From Bacteroidota bacterium (GTDB lineage Bacteria; Bacteroidota; Rhodothermia; Rhodothermales; UBA10348): a DNA stretch of 64,000 bases. A program made the translations under genes and the position numbers. Positions 52,775 through 60,765 of this stretch are shown one piece after another. The stretch covers positions 1 through 64,000 of the forward strand of contig JADFHF010000003.1 of assembly GCA_022567305.1 (NCBI GenBank), written 5' to 3'. Within the stretch, counting starts at the first letter, position 1. The number at the start of each line of letters is the position of its first letter. The notes beneath the pieces were generated by a model. That model had not been told where the DNA came from, searched no databases, and saw only the letters and a list, made by a program, of their open reading frames with translations.

Positions 52775-53278
52775 ATGGTTGGCAAGAAACTTTTTCATCA
52801 CACCATGACCGCCGAGCTCGGCCGCGGCGGCATGGGCATGGTTTATAAGGCAACGGGTACGAAGCTGAATCGAGACGTGGGTCTTAAAGTACTTCCGGCG
52901 GCTGCGCTTGCGAGTGTGGAAGATCGGGCCCGCTTTAATCGAGAAGGCCAGGCAGCGGCGCAGCTTCATCATCCGAACACTGCAACCGTTTTGGGGATCG
53001 AGGAAGCAATACCCGCTGACGAAGACGGTCATGAAATAGGCGGATTGGACGGCTCAAGGCCTTTCATCGCCATGGAATACACCGATGGCGAAAGCTCCAT
53101 GACTAGGCAAAAAAAGGGTCCCCTTCCAGTGACAGAACCAGTGAATATTGCGGCGATGAATCAAGATCCCGTGTTACAGGTAACTATTCAACGAAATGTA
53201 AAGGAGTTTATTAGTCTCTATCCCGGACCGAGAATTATGAACGGTATTACCCGCAAACGACTTCATGCGACTGTATAA
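52775..53278 (+). pseudogene. Remnant of a bacterial Ser/Thr protein kinase gene
   Basis: The first ~126 residues match the N-lobe of Rhodothermia-type Pkn kinases: glycine loop ELGRGGMGMVYKA (15-26), catalytic-lysine strand VGLKVL (Lys38, normally VALK), helix C REGQAAAQLHHPN, and hinge FIAMEYTDGES (97-107). After GPLPVTEPVNIA the homology stops. The catalytic HRD, DFG and whole C-lobe are missing, replaced by about 40 unrelated residues. It is therefore a truncated, non-catalytic remnant, probably from an internal deletion joining kinase sequence to the following gene. The reading frame is still open and overlaps the next gene by 14 bases. Confidence 0.85.
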
Positions 53279-54137
53279 CGAAAAGGAAATAGGGGCCATC
53301 CTCAAAAGGACGGCAGAATTGTCGAAAGACGCTGATGTCGAGAATTCGGACGGGCTTTCGCTAGAGGAACTCAAGCAACTCGCGTCAGAAGCGGGTCTGG
53401 ATCCGGAATTGGTTGTACGCGCCGCGAACGAATTCTCAGTTGGCAGTTCCAAGCCTGAGAAGGGTAACTTTTTTGGTGGCCCTCTGTCCCATTCGCGTGA
53501 GATTGAACTGGATGTTGAAGTAGACCACGATACATGGGAAAGCATGCTTCCGGTCATTCGCGAACACTTCAAAGATCCTGGAATTGTGCAAAATAGAGCC
53601 GGGGCTTTCGAGTGGACCCGTAACCGGTGGGACGACGGTACAAAGGGCCATGTATCCGTCCAAAAGATCAAAGGTGGGAGTAGACTTCATGTCTTTTGGA
53701 GCGAGACTGCCTTAGGGGGACTCCTCTTCGGCCCGACCTTCCTGTCGCTCTTTTTCGCTCCCATGATTCTCTTTAAAAAAATGGGTCTCGGTCTGGAAGG
53801 AATCCCTATCTGGGCGCTTATTGTGGCTACATTTTTCTTTCTCGGGCGATTCGGCGTGATGAGCATTAAGAAACGTAACGTTCTAAAAATTGACGAGCTC
53901 GGCAAGAAACTAGCCCAGATTGCTCGGCGAGGAATTGTCTCGGAGCACTCCCGTCTTAAAATCACGACCGCGGGCGAAAAACTGGATCGATCTTCGGAAT
54001 CAGAGCTTGATTCCACGCGGCAACCTGTTCCTACCAAGACCACGGAACGGGCAGGGCCCTCGATCGACATTCCAGACGATGAGTTCGAAGATCGGAACGA
54101 GTCCGGAGATTCAACTCCAGAGAGGGAATTGTCATAA
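53265..54137 (+). CDS. Two-helix membrane protein with N-terminal helical domain
   Basis: 290 residues. The N-terminus YNEKEIGAILKRTAELSKD...GLSLEELKQLASEAGLDPELVVRAANEF forms a small helical domain that I believe recurs in Rhodothermales membrane proteins. A central beta-rich region (REIELDVEVDHDTWESMLPVIREHF) leads to two membrane helices (about 146-167 and 177-198). A hydrophilic, serine-rich tail is likely cytosolic. No named function. It directly follows the kinase remnant, and such domains can occur next to kinase genes, so it may once have been a target or partner. Confidence 0.82.
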   Translation: MRLYNEKEIGAILKRTAELSKDADVENSDGLSLEELKQLASEAGLDPELVVRAANEFSVGSSKPEKGNFFGGPLSHSREIELDVEVDHDTWESMLPVIREHFKDPGIVQNRAGAFEWTRNRWDDGTKGHVSVQKIKGGSRLHVFWSETALGGLLFGPTFLSLFFAPMILFKKMGLGLEGIPIWALIVATFFFLGRFGVMSIKKRNVLKIDELGKKLAQIARRGIVSEHSRLKITTAGEKLDRSSESELDSTRQPVPTKTTERAGPSIDIPDDEFEDRNESGDSTPERELS

Positions 54138-54300
54138 TCAATTTCAGACGGCTGAGTCCGGGGTAAGATCGTTGCCTCGATGACCGATGTGTACGAGCTT
54201 ATCCTTACCCTTCACGTTTAAACGATCGAACACCTGGATACACTCAAAGGCGACTCAACATCGTAGCGTTCATGCAAGCTGATTTATAAAGGCCTGGAAA

Positions 54301-54567
54301 ATGATATCTCCCGAAGGACCGAGACCACGTGTAGCTGTTTTGAGCTTCATACTCGGCATATTGAGTACACCGCCGTTTCCGTTCAGTGTACTGACTGGTA
54401 TACCGGCGATTCTTTACGGGCGAAAAGCCCTCCATCTCATACGGACTGGGCCGCAGCCGTATCGGGGATTGGCGCTGGCCCGGATTGGAGTGGCCCTCGG
54501 TTATTTCAGTATGGTGATTATCCTGCTACTGATCGTCCTGATTCTAACCGGTGTGTTGAAACCGTGA
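54301..54567 (+). CDS. DUF4190-like small membrane protein
   Basis: 88 residues with two membrane helices. FILGILSTPPFPFSVLTGIPAILYGRKAL and GLALARIGVALGYFSMVIILLLIVLIL match the DUF4190 layout, in which a helix pair flanks a loop with GRxAL and a GxxLAxxGxxLGY motif. Function unknown. The start ATG is at 54301; no strong ribosome binding site. Confidence 0.82.
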   Translation: MISPEGPRPRVAVLSFILGILSTPPFPFSVLTGIPAILYGRKALHLIRTGPQPYRGLALARIGVALGYFSMVIILLLIVLILTGVLKP

Positions 54568-54704
54568 TCCTGTCGTTTGCGGACTTGACGGTCGCCCGAC
54601 GTCTCGCACTTTTTCTCCTTGATTCAATTCTCAGGCCTCAAAAAATAACACATAAGTTCAAGATCGCATTGTTGTTGAGAAGTGGAACTTGTATTTCTCA
54701 ATAT

Positions 54705-54720
54705 GAGTAGTATATTACTC
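54705..54720. promoter_or_regulatory. Operator-like imperfect palindrome upstream of the XRE operon
   Basis: GAGTA and TACTC arms around six AT-rich bases, 39 bases before the first codon of the membrane protein gene. A second imperfect hairpin (ACAAC...CACA with TGTGGTTGT, 54732-54757) reaches into the first codons. The XRE-type regulator in the same operon is the obvious candidate to bind here. Confidence 0.4.
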
Positions 54721-54758
54721 TATATGAAACGACAACTACACACATCAATGTGGTTGTT

Positions 54759-55247
54759 ATGGAAAACCCGAACACGTTCACAGAACCTGTCTTCGAGCCG
54801 GATGATGCCGAATCCAGGAGCGAGACGAATCAGCGCCTCATGGCGTTCGGCGGCGCCGTCGGTGCCATTCCGCTTGTTTTGCAACATATAATCATAGAGG
54901 TGCATCTTCACGGGTGGCCATCGATCGCCCTCACGATTACATCTCTTCTGGGATGGGCGGCGTTTGGCCTTGGAGTGCTTCGCAACCGCAAGCTGCGTAA
55001 AACGCCTGAGGGTAAAGCCTTTTTTGAACAAGCACATAAAGACGAGCGCCCAATCGCCATGCGAGCTCAGGCGTTCACGTTCGGATTTGCGTTCATGCTG
55101 GGTGCACCGATTGTACTCCTGGTTCTGTGGACCGTATTCGGCCATACTGATGCGGGGCTTCTCTCCATTCCGGTCGCGGCCTCCTCGACGGTTGCCGCAG
55201 GCGTGACGGGAGCCGTTGTTCGTTTCCAGACCCTTACGAGCCGATGA
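54759..55247 (+). CDS. Four-helix membrane protein co-expressed with an XRE regulator
   Basis: About 162 residues with two pairs of membrane helices: LMAFGGAVGAIPLVLQHIIIEV and WPSIALTITSLLGWAAFGLGVL, then AFTFGFAFMLGAPIVLLVLWTVFG and LLSIPVAASSTVAAGVTGAVV. I know no named function. The layout (membrane protein followed by a short XRE regulator with overlapping stop and start) recurs in many bacteria. The ATG at 54759 is three codons inside an alternative GTG at 54750. The stop overlaps the regulator start (ATGA). Confidence 0.82.
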   Translation: MENPNTFTEPVFEPDDAESRSETNQRLMAFGGAVGAIPLVLQHIIIEVHLHGWPSIALTITSLLGWAAFGLGVLRNRKLRKTPEGKAFFEQAHKDERPIAMRAQAFTFGFAFMLGAPIVLLVLWTVFGHTDAGLLSIPVAASSTVAAGVTGAVVRFQTLTSR

Positions 55248-55480
55248 CCGAACATGCCACTCACCGACTCGTGAACAAGCTCAAGGTGCACCGGGCCATG
55301 CTCGACCTGACCCAGGGCGAATTAGCCGCGCTCGTGGGTGTAACTCGAAAGAGTGTCAACAGTATTGAGAACGGACACGTTGTGCCCTCGACCGAGCTGG
55401 CGCTTCGGATGGCGCATGCGCTTGAATGCACGGTGGAAGGCCTATTTCAACTACCACAGAATCCACGGGAAGAAAAATGA
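55244..55480 (+). CDS. Short XRE/Cro-type transcriptional regulator
   Basis: 78 residues, one helix-turn-helix domain and almost nothing else: LKVHRAMLDLTQGELAALVGVTRKSVNSIENGHVVPSTELALRMAHALECTVEGLFQL. This is the compact form seen with small membrane proteins. It is coupled to genes on both sides: its start overlaps the membrane protein stop, and its stop overlaps the aminotransferase start. It probably regulates its own operon through the palindrome near 54705-54720. Confidence 0.93.
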   Translation: MTEHATHRLVNKLKVHRAMLDLTQGELAALVGVTRKSVNSIENGHVVPSTELALRMAHALECTVEGLFQLPQNPREEK

Positions 55481-56616
55481 TCGAAGCGCTCATCGACCGT
55501 TCCCAGTATTCGACTCTCACGGATTGTATCTATTTAAATCAGGCTTCTCTAGGTCTTATCGGCCAGCCTGCGGTGCGGGCCATGCACGATTTCCTGGACG
55601 ATATCGCCCGGCATGGAAATCTTAAAATGACCGACGAAGATGAGGTTGGGTTCTTCGAATCGCTCCGCGTGCGAGGGGCCAGAATTCTTAACTGTGAAAC
55701 CGACCGTCTGGCCATTCTGGCCAGCGCCAGTGAATTACTTGGCCAACTCCCCTTCTTGATCCCGCCGAAATCCGGCGGAAAAATTATCGCCGTGTCGACG
55801 GATTTTCCTGCTGTTACGCGACCGTGGATTCGATACGAAGCCGACAGCGACTGCGTGCTTTGTTATGTCGATGATATTGCAACAGAAAATCTAACCGATG
55901 CGCTTATCGATGCCATCGATGAGCGTACAAGCGTCGTAGCAGTCAGTCTCGTTCAGTTTTCGACAGGATCCCTGGTCGATATCCCCCGGTTGCGCGAAGC
56001 AACAGCACGCGTCAACGCCCGTCTCGTCGTTGACGTTACTCAGGCAGCTGGTATTCTGAAAATAGATTCGCAGAAATGGGCGGCCGATGTTGTCGTCACG
56101 AGCGGGTACAAGTGGTTGGGGGGTCACGGTGGTGTGGCACTTGCCGCTGTGTCTTCGAAACTGCTCGAATGTGCACCGCTGCTTCCCGGGTGGATGGGCA
56201 CTTCCGAGCCGTTTAATTTTAACACCAAACAATTGTCGTTCGCTAAGAGCGCCCATCGCTTTACCCAGTCGACGATGGCCTATTTATCGATAGTCGGTCT
56301 TACTGCTTCGTTGGATAACCTATTGTCTCTTGGCGAAAGCCAACTCGAAGCTCATTCACGGAGTCTTTCTTTACGGTTGATCGAAGGCGCTCGTCCGCAT
56401 GGATGGACTCCGTTTCGCAAGATGGAGGATCCATCGGCTTCGCCACACATCGTCGCAATAGCGCATCCGACACGAAGCCTAGATTCAGCCATGGAAGCAC
56501 TGCGCAAAAAGGGTATCGTCTGTGGAGAGCGCAATGGCCGACTCAGATTTTCTCTTGCTCCTTTTAATGACAGTGACGACGTTGACGCGGTAGTAGACAT
56601 ATTGGCCAGTGCTTAG
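55477..56616 (+). CDS. Class V aminotransferase-fold PLP enzyme (cytosolic)
   Basis: 379 residues of the cysteine desulfurase/selenocysteine lyase-like fold type I group. The PLP lysine is in VVTSGYKWLGGHGG, the ring-stacking and aspartate region is VVDVTQAAG, and the N-terminal part begins IYLNQASLGLIGQPAV. There is no signal peptide. The reaction cannot be assigned. Relatives include lyases, epimerases and kynureninase-like enzymes. The start at 55477 overlaps the regulator stop with GGGAAGAAAA in front. A second, Tat-exported class V enzyme lies at 60766. Confidence 0.88.
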   Translation: MIEALIDRSQYSTLTDCIYLNQASLGLIGQPAVRAMHDFLDDIARHGNLKMTDEDEVGFFESLRVRGARILNCETDRLAILASASELLGQLPFLIPPKSGGKIIAVSTDFPAVTRPWIRYEADSDCVLCYVDDIATENLTDALIDAIDERTSVVAVSLVQFSTGSLVDIPRLREATARVNARLVVDVTQAAGILKIDSQKWAADVVVTSGYKWLGGHGGVALAAVSSKLLECAPLLPGWMGTSEPFNFNTKQLSFAKSAHRFTQSTMAYLSIVGLTASLDNLLSLGESQLEAHSRSLSLRLIEGARPHGWTPFRKMEDPSASPHIVAIAHPTRSLDSAMEALRKKGIVCGERNGRLRFSLAPFNDSDDVDAVVDILASA

Positions 56617-56684
56617 TTGGCCCTGCTCATTTTACCGTTGCTGCTACGTATTATGGATTTCACGCTCACCAATCCACCGGCGCC

Positions 56685-57698
56685 ATGCATTCCCTTCGTC
56701 ATTCATTCCTGATTTTGATTGCCTGTCTCGTTTCGATTCCCTCGTTCGCTCAGCAGGTTAGCCTATTTCGTCCGGTCGCAACGTATTCCATCGTGGCTCG
56801 TGACTCGCTCACTGGCCAAATGGGAGTCGCCGTTCAGTCCCATTGGTTCTCTGTCGGCCCGATTGTGCCATGGGCACGGGCCGGTGTGGGTGCGGTGGCC
56901 ACTCAGTCTTTTATTGAACCGGCGTATGGACCTCTCGGGCTGGATTTGATGGCGACGGGTCGGTCAGCTCCCGACGCTCTGAAAGCGTTGACGTCAACCG
57001 ATGAGGGAGAAGCCGTCCGCCAGGTAGCCATGGTCGACGCGCGAGGACGCGTTGCCGCACATACAGGCAGTCGGGCCATCTTTGCAGCCGGCCATCAGAC
57101 GGGATCTCAATATTCCGTGCAGGCCAATATGATGGAACACGACACCGTATGGTCGGCCATGGCGGTGGCCTACGAATCGGCAGAAGGTGATCTCGCAGAG
57201 CGGTTGCTTGCGGCGCTAGATGCGGCACAAGCTGAAGGCGGGGATATTCGTGGCAAGCAATCGGCCGCGATTCTCATTGTCCCCGCCGAGGCGTCGAATA
57301 ATCCCTGGAACGACGTGATCTTTAATCTGCGCATCGAAGACCATCCGGAACCACTTAAGGAATTACGTAGACTCGTGAAGTTGCAACGAGCCTACAACGC
57401 GATGAACGCCGGCGACGGATACATGACAACGAATGACATCGAAGCAGCGCTCGCAGAATATGACTTTGCCCTTTCACTTTTACCCGATGAAGCCACGAAC
57501 GGAGAGGCGGCATTCTGGGTAGGGATAACGCTCGTTGAGGCCGGCGACGAACTTGGAGCGCTCCCATATCTCCAGCGGGCGTATCGGCAAGATATTCGGT
57601 GGGCGGAGTTGCTTGTCAGGTTGCCTGCGTCGGAACTCCTGCCGAACGATGAAGCGTTAGTCGAGAGACTTGTTGCGGGCATGAAGTCGTCCAACTAA
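56685..57698 (+). CDS. Secreted DUF1028 family protein
   Basis: 337 residues. A signal peptide (about 1-23, ending SFAQ) is followed by the DUF1028 domain, an Ntn-hydrolase-like fold: TYSIVARDSLTGQMGVAVQSHWFSVGPIVPWARAGVGAVATQSF. It continues with YGPLGLDLMATGRSAPDAL, RQVAMVDARGRVAAHTG and the FNLRIEDHPEPLKELRRL end. The last 100 residues (AYNAMNAGDGYMTTNDIEAALAEYDFAL...AAFWVGITLVEAGDELGALPYL) look like two helical TPR-type repeats. Family function unknown; peptidoglycan-related roles have been suggested. Confidence 0.92.
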   Translation: MHSLRHSFLILIACLVSIPSFAQQVSLFRPVATYSIVARDSLTGQMGVAVQSHWFSVGPIVPWARAGVGAVATQSFIEPAYGPLGLDLMATGRSAPDALKALTSTDEGEAVRQVAMVDARGRVAAHTGSRAIFAAGHQTGSQYSVQANMMEHDTVWSAMAVAYESAEGDLAERLLAALDAAQAEGGDIRGKQSAAILIVPAEASNNPWNDVIFNLRIEDHPEPLKELRRLVKLQRAYNAMNAGDGYMTTNDIEAALAEYDFALSLLPDEATNGEAAFWVGITLVEAGDELGALPYLQRAYRQDIRWAELLVRLPASELLPNDEALVERLVAGMKSSN

Positions 57699-57799
57699 CG
57701 GTTCGAGGATCTGCGCATGCAACGTGCACGCCGAAACGCTCGTTAGGCCGCCATCTTTCGATTCAAATTAATTGATCAAACTGAGCAATGATTGATGCG

Positions 57800-57823
57800 A
57801 TCGTACTACTACAATAGTACGAT
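57800..57823. promoter_or_regulatory. Operator-like inverted repeat, distal copy
   Basis: Perfect 9-bp arms ATCGTACTA and TAGTACGAT around CTACAA. Its near-copy starts 33 bases further on. Both lie in the promoter region of the SRPBCC gene, spaced about three helical turns apart, so a dimeric repressor or activator bound to one DNA face is likely. Confidence 0.65.
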
Positions 57824-57832
57824 AAATGTTTA

Positions 57833-57856
57833 ATCGTACGACTATAATAGAACGAA
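57833..57856. promoter_or_regulatory. Operator-like inverted repeat, proximal copy
   Basis: Matches the copy at 57800-57823 at 20 of 24 positions (starts ATCGTACGACTA, ends AATAGAACGAA). Its own arms pair imperfectly. It ends 13 bases before the SRPBCC start codon and would overlap the ribosome binding site AAAGAGAAG. Confidence 0.6.
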
Positions 57857-57869
57857 AGAGAAGCTAGCG

Positions 57870-58298
57870 ATGAATGAAGATCACGTAGTCCGGAAAACCA
57901 TTCGAATCGAGGCCGATATCGACAAAGTTTGGGACGCGCTTACAAATCCTGAGATTACGAAGAAATACTTTTTCAACTGCGAGGCGATATCGGATTGGGA
58001 AGTGGGAAGCCGGTTAGATTTTCAAACCAAGGTTGAAGGCGAAGACACGGTGGTTGTGACCGGAATCATCACGGCAATTGAACCGAATTCCGTACTCGAG
58101 CACACGTGCTACATGCCCGAATTCGAAAACGACCCGTCGAAGCACACGGACGTGACGTACAAGTTCGAATCCGAGAATGGATCAACCGTAATTTCGGTTT
58201 CGCAAGGCCCATTCGAAGACGAAGAAAAAAGGAAACATACCAACTTCAGTTGGGACACCGTTCTCAGCGGGCTTAAAAAGGTGCTGGAAGAAGGGTAG
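57870..58298 (+). CDS. SRPBCC domain protein (AHSA1-like)
   Basis: 142 residues, a single START/Bet v1-type helix-grip domain that binds hydrophobic ligands or, in AHSA1 proteins, stimulates a chaperone. The opening VRKTIRIEADIDKVWDALTNPEITKKYFF and the closing NFSWDTVLSGLKKVLEE are typical. In many bacteria such genes are paired with an ArsR-type repressor gene, but none is next to it here. Two tandem operator-like sites lie just upstream. The start ATG at 57870 has GAGAAG six bases before it. Confidence 0.92.
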   Translation: MNEDHVVRKTIRIEADIDKVWDALTNPEITKKYFFNCEAISDWEVGSRLDFQTKVEGEDTVVVTGIITAIEPNSVLEHTCYMPEFENDPSKHTDVTYKFESENGSTVISVSQGPFEDEEKRKHTNFSWDTVLSGLKKVLEEG

Positions 58299-58608
58299 TC
58301 GTTATTCAAGAGAAAGAATTAGGATTCCGATCAAGTGTGACACGCTTTCCGGCCACGACGATGACCGTATGATGCCTGGCGGACCAGGTCACTCGTCTAT
58401 CCGAACGCGAAAAGCACTTCCTGCCGTTTTCTTTCGGGATTGAACTCTAGGAGTTACGTCCGAAACTTGCCGCGGTCAGGTCGCGCTCGCGGGTCGCCGC
58501 TTGCCAATTTCCTCTCGTTTGGGTAAATAGAGACTTGAATGTACCCAATCCCACCAATCTGCCGCAAACGCGGACCGTTTTGCGGCTTACTCCTCGTGAG
58601 GTTTTTAA
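58299..58608. other. Gene-free interval upstream of the second SnoaL-like lipoprotein
   Basis: 310 bases with no credible coding frame. The only structure I can point to is the inverted repeat at 58561-58586, near the downstream gene. The rest shows no repeat, tRNA or terminator that I can support. Confidence 0.6.
58561..58586. promoter_or_regulatory. Inverted repeat 23 bases before a lipoprotein gene
   Basis: GCCGCAAA and TTTGCGGC form an 8-bp perfect stem with a 10-base loop. It is followed by a GAGG ribosome binding site seven bases before ATG 58609. It could be an operator or a leader hairpin controlling that lipoprotein. Confidence 0.45.
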
Positions 58609-59115
58609 ATGAAACACATATTCTTCCAAAAACACGGTTTCCATTCGGGAATCCACGTTGCACTTCTTCTGGCCCTATTTTTGTTTATCGGCTGTCAGGC
58701 GCCCGCCGTCGAAAGTTTTACGGAAGCAGATAGCGCTGCAATCACAGAATCTGTCGAGAACTGGCAGGCGGCAGTGCTAGATGGCAGATGGAGTGATGTG
58801 GTGGCGAACTATTCAGAAGATGCCATATTAATGCCACCCAATCAGCCTGACGTGGTCAGTCGAGCAAGCATCCAAGCTTGGTTTGAGGCATTTCCTCCAA
58901 TCAATGACATACAGCTCCAAAATCTGGAGATTGACGGTGACGGAGATATGGCGTACGTGTACGGATCCTTCGAAATGACGTTTACACCGGAAGGCATGGA
59001 TCCCGTTTCTGATTCAGGCACTTTCCTCGAGGTCAGGCGGCATCAAGCGGATGGAAGCTGGCTTATTACAAGAGACATGTTCAATTCCTCACTGCCGCTG
59101 CCGATGCCTGAATAA
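58609..59115 (+). CDS. SnoaL-like / DUF4440 lipoprotein (second)
   Basis: 168 residues. Lipobox FIGC follows a long basic N-region. The mature domain is NTF2-like: DSAAITESVENWQAAVLDGRWSDVVANYSEDAILMPPNQPDVVSRASIQAWFEAFPPI, then DIQLQNLEIDGDGDMAYVYGSFEMTF and the closing SWLITRDMFNSSLP. It resembles the lipoprotein at 39158 in length, lipobox and fold but is not a close copy. The GAGG at 58599-58602 is well placed for the ATG. Function unknown. Confidence 0.9.
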   Translation: MKHIFFQKHGFHSGIHVALLLALFLFIGCQAPAVESFTEADSAAITESVENWQAAVLDGRWSDVVANYSEDAILMPPNQPDVVSRASIQAWFEAFPPINDIQLQNLEIDGDGDMAYVYGSFEMTFTPEGMDPVSDSGTFLEVRRHQADGSWLITRDMFNSSLPLPMPE

Positions 59116-59557
59116 TTCCAAGCCCTCACGTATTCATCTGCGGAGTGAGATGAGCCTTTGCTTTGAACGGCAGAAGCGGAGACCGAGATGGTTGAGACGA
59201 TAACGATGAGTGCGGCTCTGGCCGGCTCCACGTTTTCGTTTCGATTGCAGGCTGAGTGTTCTCTGCCAATATGCTGGACATCACACATGCCTGATTGAGC
59301 TTAAAACTCCAGTCAGGCAATAGGCTTTACGGTATCCTTCGTTTCTTTTACCATACCGGTTCCGGAACTAGCGCTAGGTGGCAAATTTTACCAGTCATTG
59401 GGATTTGAACTGGCGTGGTTTTTTCCTGACGACGAACCAACGCACCAATCAGTCCGGGTCGTTCACGCGAGGAGTACGCGCCTGCGATCAGAGTTTCTGG
59501 CGCCTCCTTCAGAGAGCGCGGCTAGAGCATGGTGCTGGCGAGACAGGCCTGGAACCG
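59116..59557. other. Gene-free interval between convergent genes
   Basis: About 440 bases between the stops of the SnoaL-like lipoprotein and the esterase. Short open frames run through it, but none has coding character, a ribosome binding site or a recognisable product. It contains a candidate two-way hairpin (59289-59318). Confidence 0.55.
59289..59318. terminator. Possible bidirectional terminator hairpin
   Basis: GCCTGA and TCAGGC form a 6-bp stem, with GAG and CTC able to extend it further in. It lies between two convergent genes, as expected for a shared terminator, but no T-run follows on either strand. Confidence 0.3.
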
Positions 59558-60499
59558 TTACCATTCAACGAGGGATGCAGACGGCTTACGCCTCGGCTCA
59601 TCGGCGTAAATGCCTGCGATTCCCTTCATAAATGCGGCAGGGAAAACGCCTTCGTGCTGCTCTCCGTCCAGGACGTCCAAAAAAAGCTTCAGATTGGGGC
59701 GTCTTTGATTACGCAACGTATTGGTCAGGACGTAGAGATCGGTTACCAGGCCCAGCTTTTCTTCGGCGTCTCCGACTGCGAAGTAAGCCCTTGTTTCAAC
59801 GGGATACGTCAGATCGGCGGACGCTCGTGTCATTCTCATTACATATCGGTCGCGCCGTTCGTAGAGCCAATCGTCCCACCAGATGGACGGGCTGATGATG
59901 ATATATCGATTGAATAAACCGGGTTTCGTGAGCAGAGCATGTACGGCGGCCAGGCCGCCCATAGATTTTCCGATCAATACGCGGTCACCTGGATCCACAT
60001 CAAATCGATCTTCCACAAAGGGAATGATCTGCTTCTGAAGTGTCTCGAGAAAAGCGTCGGTACCCCCAGAACCAACATAGTCGACAGGATTTGACGCCAG
60101 GAAATGAGTCGAATCAGGGGGCGTGAAGAAGGTCGGAGTATAGTCCCGAGTGCGGTTTTCCTCTTTCGTTATTCCGTCCGCTTCACTCTGATATCCGATG
60201 CCCACGAAATAGGCTGCCGGGATGTAGTTGAAATACTCGTAGTTGTACGACATCGCAGCTGCAGGGACGAAATTTCTCAGAGCATCCAAGAAGTAGAATA
60301 CCGACGGTTTTTCTCCCGGGCCGGGTTCTCTGAGAGGCGGTCGAACATAGAGACGGTATTCTATACCATTTGATGACGTGGACAGGTCATATACCTGAAC
60401 CTCGTACGGGTATTCAAAGAACACAGCTTCAATCTCCTGGGCGAGCGCCTGGGTGCTCGCAAGCTTTAATAGGAATACTAAAATGATCTGCGGTTTCAT
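59558..60499 (-). CDS. Secreted alpha/beta-hydrolase, esterase D/Fes-like (putative esterase PF00756-type)
   Basis: 313 residues. A signal peptide (about 1-20, ending ALAQ) precedes an esterase of the enterochelin esterase/S-formylglutathione-hydrolase-like group. The nucleophile elbow is VLIGKSMGGLAAVHAL (GxSxGG). The upstream block FYFLDALRNFVPAAAMSYNYEYF and the sequence IISPSIWWDD after the elbow fit the family, as does the HEGVFPAAFMKGI end with the catalytic histidine. Likely periplasmic or secreted. Substrate unknown; no siderophore genes nearby. Confidence 0.92.
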   Translation of the reverse strand: MKPQIILVFLLKLASTQALAQEIEAVFFEYPYEVQVYDLSTSSNGIEYRLYVRPPLREPGPGEKPSVFYFLDALRNFVPAAAMSYNYEYFNYIPAAYFVGIGYQSEADGITKEENRTRDYTPTFFTPPDSTHFLASNPVDYVGSGGTDAFLETLQKQIIPFVEDRFDVDPGDRVLIGKSMGGLAAVHALLTKPGLFNRYIIISPSIWWDDWLYERRDRYVMRMTRASADLTYPVETRAYFAVGDAEEKLGLVTDLYVLTNTLRNQRRPNLKLFLDVLDGEQHEGVFPAAFMKGIAGIYADEPRRKPSASLVEW

Positions 60500-60765
60500 T
60501 GGGTTCGATTTCTTTGGAGCGAATAGTCCTCTGTAGACACTTCTTTATGAATTTTGGATTACGCGAGCGCCGGATTACTCGACGGATTCTGCCCTGACAA
60601 ATGTATCTGGTTGCTCTTCTTCGGCCATGGAGATACTTTGCCCTTCCTGGACCCGGAGGGTAAACATCTTGCGCCACTACCCATGCATAATTTGGACCCC
60701 GCGGGGCCCCCGATGCAAACGGACTGAACGACCCACCGCGTTCGAATCCAAACAGTGAGAACAAA

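Noticed and set aside
59378-59917. Open frame of 179 residues on the plus strand overlapping the esterase
   Set aside because: Its second half is antisense to a well-supported alpha/beta-hydrolase and its first half has no coding features.
60697-60706. Perfect palindrome CCCCGCGGGG before the Tat-exported PLP enzyme gene
   Set aside because: It has no loop or T-run, is short and GC-only, and could easily arise by chance.
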